NCBI GenBank assembly: GCA_002751075.1
Contig: NAOQ01000063.1
Coordinates: 30,400-42,930 of the forward strand
DNA from: Ichthyophonus hoferi
Lineage: Eukaryota > Opisthokonta > Ichthyosporea > Ichthyophonida > Ichthyophonidae
Reading direction: 5' to 3'
Length of the DNA: 12,531 nucleotides
Positions 8,025-12,531 of this stretch are shown here, one piece after another. Made by a program: the position numbers and the translations under genes. How positions within the stretch are numbered: the stretch's first letter is position 1; every line of letters starts with the position of its first letter. Under the pieces are notes generated by a model. The model searched no databases, was not told the origin of the DNA, and saw only the letters and a program-made list of their open reading frames with translations.

Positions 8025-8165
8025 TGTAGACAGGAGCAATCTCCGTGGCCTAGATTCTTTTAGAAGAAGAGGAAATACTAAACTAAAAGGTGCTTAAACA
8101 TATACATTTGCATACATGGAATATAAATATGCTCAACATTTTTTATTATTACATAAGTCAACAAA
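8025..8165 (+). mobile_element. One-armed remnant of fold-back family A
   Basis: The bases align collinearly with the left arm of element A from its outer terminus. The shared blocks are GTAGACAGGAGC versus GTAGAGAGACAGGAGC, TTTTAGAAGAAGAGGAAATACT versus the same with few changes, CATACAT, AAATATGCT and TTTTTATTATTA. The match fades around 8160. A TA (8023-8024) lies directly outside, as at the intact element. I found no matching right arm downstream, so this copy is truncated or its other half has been lost. It shows that family A is repeated in this genome. Confidence 0.75.
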
Positions 8166-9199
8166 AGTTGAAAACTGAGCTCATAATGTTGATAAGACTG
8201 GGAGAGTGCAGTTAGTTGGGCAGCCAGTTGTTAGCTGACAGCCAGGTGACTGTGTTTTTTAAAGTATCCAGTAGGCCCAATACCAATATGGACTGCTGTA
8301 ACTGCTGTAAAGCGGATCCAAAGGAAATAAATTCTTTGAGCTTGTTTATCCAAATTTATTATTAGAGGTAGAGTCAAGATTGATATCTAGGAGGAGTGGG
8401 GTCTTATCAGGTAGAATAGTGTCAGAAACCGTAGATTCTTCAGAGTCTAAAAGAAACGTATCTTTCACTTTCTTATCAATTCTCACAGACCAGGTATGGG
8501 TGATGAGAGATAATCATAACCTGAACTTTGGTAAAATGTTGTGTTTGGAAGAACTTGACATTTGGCCTCTGGTCATACCTTAATTATAAAATGTAATATT
8601 TTTACTGTGTTTTATGCAGTTTTTTTTTTTTCATATAGAATTTTTGAGTCCTTGATACAGAATCGAGATTTGTTTATATGGTCGTGGTTGAAATGACTAA
8701 CTGGTAGCTGTTGAATATAATCTTAACAGCTAAGCCAAGTATTGCACTTTAAGCTTATTCTGTAACTTTAGTACCTTTTGCTATATGATTTCACTTTAAT
8801 TTTACACATGTTTCAATATGGGCGGGGTTGTATTACTGCGGACAGAGCACCAGTAACTATAATTTAACACATAATTTTAAACTAGCTTGTTTTCCTAGTA
8901 TTTATTGTTGCTTTAACAGACATAAAAATAAAAGACTTAAGATAAACTTTAGACAAATCACTATGAATGTCTATATATGTAGCAGAAATTTTTAACCATA
9001 ATAAAATTATCTAATAATAAGTGTTGCACCACTAAAATAATGAACTTTATGTAAAGTTCGTTACAATTAATTAATTAGACCTACACTTTAGGTAGGGCAA
9101 TGTTTCTAACCTACTCATGTTTTATACATATATAATAATTTTGTAAAACACACAGCATATGCTTATACTGGCATATATGACAATACTCCTTCTATATCT
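8166..9199. other. Region without an assigned gene; may hold the copia 3' LTR
   Basis: Two overlapping open frames of 55-67 codons occur around 8380-8583 on opposite strands; neither matches a family I know. The 3' LTR of the copia fossil should begin just left of its RNase H tail, that is somewhere below about 9200. Without the partner LTR its ends cannot be fixed. A perfect 18-base palindrome (GAACTTTATGTAAAGTTC, 9042-9059) lies inside that area. Confidence 0.4.
8292..8309 (+). repeat. Two tandem copies of a 9-mer
   Basis: ACTGCTGTA is repeated twice head to tail. This is a small tandem duplication with no inferred role. Confidence 0.7.
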
Positions 9200-9229
9200 C
9201 CATATATCTATCAATCTATCAAGACATAA

Positions 9230-9900
9230 TTTTTCATGTCCAATGTTCGTTAGGCACACACATACAATATGTGTCAAGGAAAATGCCTTGGTAAAGATGG
9301 CAGCGTACTGTTCCACCATTAAAACTTACTTTATCACTCCGTGCCATCTTTAATGACAGCCTTAGTATAGTAATACTTCATTTATACATGCTTTATATTC
9401 CTGGTAACCTAATTGTTTTCAATGATCCTTATGGTTGACTGACTCTCCTCAAACATTGGAACTGGCTTTTAAGGCAATACTTAGCTAATTTAGAAGGTTT
9501 ATCCTCTAGGCAGTTTCATGAGTGGTTGTACATAGAGTTATGTAATCAACTTTGGTACTGGAGGTGACCACAGTGATCTGCTTCTTGTTTATTCAGGAAA
9601 TAAAACATCTAAGGTAAGCAACATGAAACCAATTGTAAACTTTCTTAAGCTCGTATCTCCAGAAAAATCTGCATCTGCATAAACAGGAAACTTGAGGGAC
9701 TTAGAATGGTAGACTATACCTTTGTCCAGGTAGAAGGTCAAGTATGCTATCACATGGAGCACCATTGTTCAGTGTGAGATAAAAAGATTGGGTAGAAAAA
9801 TGACCCAGGAATCCTGTAGCATAAGCAATATTTGGGTAGGTAGGCCTGGAGACCCATAGGAGGCATCATATGGTCGTTTGGTAGTCCCTTATGTTGCACA
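9230..9900 (-). pseudogene. Copia fossil: RNase H region
   Basis: RPNIAYATG at about 9820-9850 corresponds to the family RPDIAYAVG block between RT and RNase H. YADADFSGD at about 9665-9690 matches the YSDADWAGD catalytic block. A TSSTKVDYITL stretch at about 9535-9570 matches the SSTEAEYIAL block. The C-terminal EQYAAIFTKAF at about 9281-9313 matches the family EQLADIFTKAL tail. The order is collinear and marks the 3' end of pol. The region is broken. Confidence 0.9.
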
Positions 9901-9978
9901 TGGGGTCATTGGGGGTGGCTAAGTTCAAAGCTGTTATCTGACCAGGTAGTATCATTGACACAGCATGCTTGGCATTAG

Positions 9979-10790
9979 TCAAATCATATTTTTCAAATAA
10001 TTTCTTTCATATATCCCTCTTAATAAATGAATAAAACCATTCTCATTTTTCGTTATTTGATATTCAAGATGCTCTGAAGTTATCCCCAGTTCTTGTGTGT
10101 TAAGCCTTTGCTTTATGTTGTTGATGAGTCCATAAACAGCAACTTTTTTATCAGTCACTATTAACATGTCAACATATACACAGATGATCAATAAATAAGA
10201 CATGCCTTGTGACACAAATAAGCATGGGTTGGCATTAATGAAGAACTGATGTCCCCTAGCCCCAAATGCTGCTAAGACACATTACCATACCAAAGCAGAC
10301 TGCTTCAGGTCATATAATAATTTCTGAAATTTATGCACCTCTCTTTCAAAGTTGGGATCAATAAAATCCACCAGTGGATGCATGCGGATGCCCTCCTCCA
10401 GCCTATCATTTAGGTAAGCTCTAACTGTATTGACTTGGGCCACTGCTAAACTATGAGCTGCAGCTACAGATAAAGAATGTAGGTCAATGTCAAAGAGCAC
10501 AATGGGGACTCAATTTCAAAATAATCTATGTTTTGATGCTATGATTGCCCATGACTACAGGTTAAGCTTTTAGGTTGGTAATAGTACTGTGGCTGTCATT
10601 CTTGACATGGAAAACCCACATTGGTCCTAGTACTGGTTAGGATGATACCTAATCTACTAGTTGTTATTGTTGTGTTATTTGAGAGGACCTTTATCTCCTG
10701 CTGCATGGCCTTTTTCCATTTTGGCCAGTGGAAGGACCTTACTGCAGCAGACACAGACTTTGGAATGTCCAAACCATACATGTTGGGTAA
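9979..10790 (-). pseudogene. Copia fossil: reverse transcriptase region
   Basis: The entry to the copia RT domain is visible as WKKAMQQEIKVL at about 10685-10725. The block YLNDRLEEGIRMHP, then FIDPNFEREVHKFQKLLYDL, at about 10290-10420 matches the family segment AYLNG-L-E-I-M-P...V-KL-K-LYGLKQ. The palm-domain strand ICVYVD lies at about 10170-10190, followed by an INNIKQRL helix. These pieces are collinear and leave no doubt about the family. The gene is broken. Confidence 0.9.
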
Positions 10791-10859
10791 TGATTTGGCA
10801 TGGAGTGCATAGTCAGTAAAGGGGTTCTTGGAATATTGTAGACCTGCGTATGTTATAGA

Positions 10860-11260
10860 TGGAGTGTACTAGAATTTCCTGAAAATCTCCCAGGTAGTAG
10901 TAGCCTGAGACACCTCCTTAGATGGTAAGTGCTCTGGATAGACCTTGCCTCGTGAAGTGGGAGTTGAAGGGTGCTTGTCCTTCTTGGGGGCTGGTTTGAC
11001 TATTGTCATAGACTCGCCAGACTCACACTCAGATGCTGACTCATCAGTCAGCTTCACTTTCTTTGGAGAGTTGCCTAGAATGTGCCAATTCTCCAGAGTA
11101 AAGTTTTACTCTCGAGTTGCTCTTCAGGATCCATCTAATTTCTGTGGACTGTATTTGCCAACTTTAGTGGAAGGTAGGAAAAAAATATTGATTTGGGAAG
11201 CTGATCTTTGTATAAAAGAGTGTTTTTCGTGTATAAATGAATGTGTATAATTCATACTGT
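10860..11260 (-). pseudogene. Copia fossil: integrase-RT linker
   Basis: This stretch lies between the integrase and RT remains. It encodes a Ser/Pro/Lys/Glu-rich, poorly conserved segment (for example PAPKKDKHPSTPTSRGK at about 10945-10995), as is usual for the spacer between these domains in copia polyproteins. It is placed by position and composition rather than by a motif. Confidence 0.6.
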
Positions 11261-11299
11261 CTTTGTGCTCTTCTTGTCCAGAAATCATTAAGCTTTCTA

Positions 11300-11950
11300 A
11301 AAGTAATGGTAATCTAATAAAATTACCTCACTTGCACAAGAGGGCCTCTATTCTGTGATATTAATCTCGTAGAAGCATTTGCATCCAAAAGTGCTTCATC
11401 AATTGGTAGGTGTTTTAGTTTAATGCCACAGCGGCCATAATAATTTAGCTTTGCCCAGACTTCAGGATGTCAGTACGCTGAGGGTAAAAGCTGCAGACTT
11501 TACTGCCTAACTTCAAAAATTTCCTGATAGACCTTTTTCTAGCAAGAAACTTTTGACCATGGTGAATAATATCTTGTTGAGATGCTCACTCATCCTGTTT
11601 TGCTGAGAATGGTCAGGAATGGTAGTTTGGTGGAGGATCATGTACTTTTTCTGGAAGACATCAAAGGCTGAGCTTATGAACTCAGACTCATTGTCAATAA
11701 CCAAAGTTGATATGGGTTTACCATGCTTTTGCTATAGCAAAAGCATGATAAACCTTAAAGGCATTAAAAGCTTTAGATTTCTTCCTCAGAAGGAAGATGG
11801 TTACATAGTCTGAAAATTCATTCATCAGTAAACGTTAATATATTGTTGTAACTGGAGTAAGACTGCTTGAAAGGACTGGTTAAATTTAAGTCCACCCCTT
11901 GCAATACTCTCATTATTCTGTTTTTGTGGATGTGATATGGAATATGTTGG
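11300..11950 (-). pseudogene. Copia fossil: integrase region
   Basis: A TFTDE block at about 11830-11845 fits the first catalytic region of the copia integrase, and VIDNESEF at about 11680-11701 fits the second (family form SDNGGEF). QTTIP and QQN, followed by a conserved helix with EHLNK, at about 11570-11630 match the family stretch around the third catalytic residue. The DDE integrase would insert the cDNA into the host genome. This region is broken, and a 40-base palindrome lies within it (11715-11754). Confidence 0.85.
11715..11754. repeat. 40-bp near-perfect palindrome in the integrase region
   Basis: Two 19-base arms (11715-11733 and 11736-11754) are reverse complements of each other except at one position and are separated by AT. 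It lies inside the integrase remains of the copia fossil and is longer than chance would readily give. Confidence 0.9.
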
Positions 11951-12531
11951 GCCTTTGAACATGTCGCAAGCCTTACACTCTTTTTTTGGACTTCCTTCTA
12001 CAGAGGTGCCAATAAAGGAAGAGCTGGAGACATAGATCCTGGACTTGGATACATAAATCTGGAGTGAATGACTTCATAGGAGAATAGTCCAGTATTTTCC
12101 ATTGGTGAGCTGCTGCCTGTATGGTGTTCTTTGGCTCTACATTGAACATGGAGTTGGCGATGAGGGTAGATGATTATAGCAATAAGTCTGTACATGCAGC
12201 CATTAGCTGCATTCCCTTGTATTATCACCTATCCATCTTGCATGACGAACACTAAGTCATCTTGGAAGACAGTTGCTATCCCGTTTCCCCACAGAAAGGA
12301 TATTGAGAATAAATTGATCTTCAGATTGGAAACATATGATACATCTTTCAGTGTTACAATCTACTCAATGCAGTATACTGTGGTCAGTATACTAATACTG
12401 CTCTAAGTTCAGATACAAGCTTATCAGTTGACTTGTCATTGCCTATAGTAGTATTGTCAATCTGTGAGGGCTTATCTGTGATTGCGAAGGGGGGGCTAAA
12501 CTGCCCTTCATTCATATTAAGCTTCTCATCT
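11950..12531 (-). pseudogene. Copia fossil: protease tail and GAG-pre-integrase region
   Basis: Near 12290-12345 the minus strand carries sequence of the type found after the copia aspartic protease (YVSNLKINLFS resembles the common YVPNLKYNLLS). Near 12150-12180 NGCMYRL matches the NGLYKL block. A GAG-pre-integrase-like stretch follows at about 12000-12080, and a CxxC zinc-binding pair (KECKACDMFKG) lies at about 11950-11990, ahead of the integrase core. The piece continues past the window edge and is not intact. Confidence 0.75.
12372..12393. repeat. Short inverted repeat
   Basis: Nine-base perfect arms (AGTATACTG and CAGTATACT) flank a TGGT loop, within the protease-side part of the copia fossil. 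It is a small local duplication or palindrome with no inferred function. Confidence 0.7.

Larger units (their letters stand above)
9200..12531 (-). mobile_element. Ty1/copia LTR retrotransposon fossil, 3' two-thirds
   Basis: The element reads right to left. In order it shows remains of the protease/GAG-pre-integrase region (12531 to about 11950), integrase (about 11950 to 11300), a linker (about 11260 to 10860), reverse transcriptase (about 10780 to 9980) and RNase H (about 9900 to 9230). Integrase before RT is the diagnostic order of Ty1/copia rather than Ty3/gypsy. The gag part, primer-binding site and 5' LTR must lie beyond the right edge, and the 3' LTR could not be delimited. The element is clearly dead: the frame is broken at something like a dozen or more places in the part seen, and the matches to family consensus are moderate, so it is old. 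It lies about 5.7 kb from the CBM21 gene and has no functional link to it. Confidence 0.92.

Noticed and set aside
8380-8583. 67-codon plus-strand frame and an overlapping minus-strand open stretch
   Set aside because: The first codon of the plus frame is not ATG, no family is recognised, and the overlap of two open strands is uninformative. An eroded coding fragment remains possible.
8810-9199. Candidate 3' LTR of the copia fossil
   Set aside because: It should lie about here by position, but the partner LTR is outside the window and no unambiguous purine tract with TG...CA ends could be fixed, so no boundaries are claimed.
10621-11250. Plus-strand frames at 10621-10812 and 10945-11250
   Set aside because: They are antisense shadows of the copia pol remains on the minus strand.
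1-12531. CRISPR arrays, bacterial operons, riboswitches
   Set aside because: No regularly spaced repeats and no prokaryotic gene organisation; the gene content and transposons are eukaryotic.

Overview
The window looks like a gene-poor, strongly AT-rich stretch of a eukaryotic nuclear genome. It has no bacterial-style operons, one convincing host gene in 12.5 kb, and a large share of transposon-derived DNA. The host gene encodes a protein with two tandem CBM21 (starch/glycogen-binding) domains. CBM21 arrays outside animal PP1 regulatory subunits are best known from Mucoromycota fungi (Rhizopus, Mucor and relatives). An early-diverging fungus is therefore the best guess, by inference from one gene family; the genus cannot be told.

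Layout, left to right. An (AT)n microsatellite opens the window (1-24). It is followed by about 1.8 kb with no recognisable gene, apart from one short unassigned ORF (783-992), and then a long purine-rich, low-complexity tract (about 1850-2760). The tandem-CBM21 gene lies on the minus strand (2772-3515), with a CCAAT-rich, TATA-containing presumed promoter to its right (3516-3760). From 4571 to 5111 there is a TA-flanked fold-back (long inverted repeat) element with a diverged, one-armed relative at 8025-8165. From 5526 to 7230 there is a second, unrelated fold-back element with arms of about 500 bp. Its right arm appears to be split by a separate insertion of about 627 bp (6260-6886), bounded by a perfect 10-bp direct repeat. 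Sequence from 7233 to about 9200 is otherwise unassigned.

From about 9200 to the right edge lies an old, heavily broken Ty1/copia LTR retrotransposon on the minus strand. Reading right to left, it shows remains of the protease/GAG-pre-integrase region, integrase, reverse transcriptase and RNase H in the canonical copia order (integrase before RT). Its gag end and 5' LTR lie beyond the window, and its 3' LTR could not be delimited.

The genes do not form a pathway: there is one host gene beside a transposon-rich landscape. The most notable structure is the pair of unrelated fold-back elements, and especially the interrupted one, where three separate sequence clues (matching arm sums, a 10-bp direct repeat and continuity of the palindrome across the gap) support an insertion inside a palindrome. 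I did not find evidence of a new multi-gene system.
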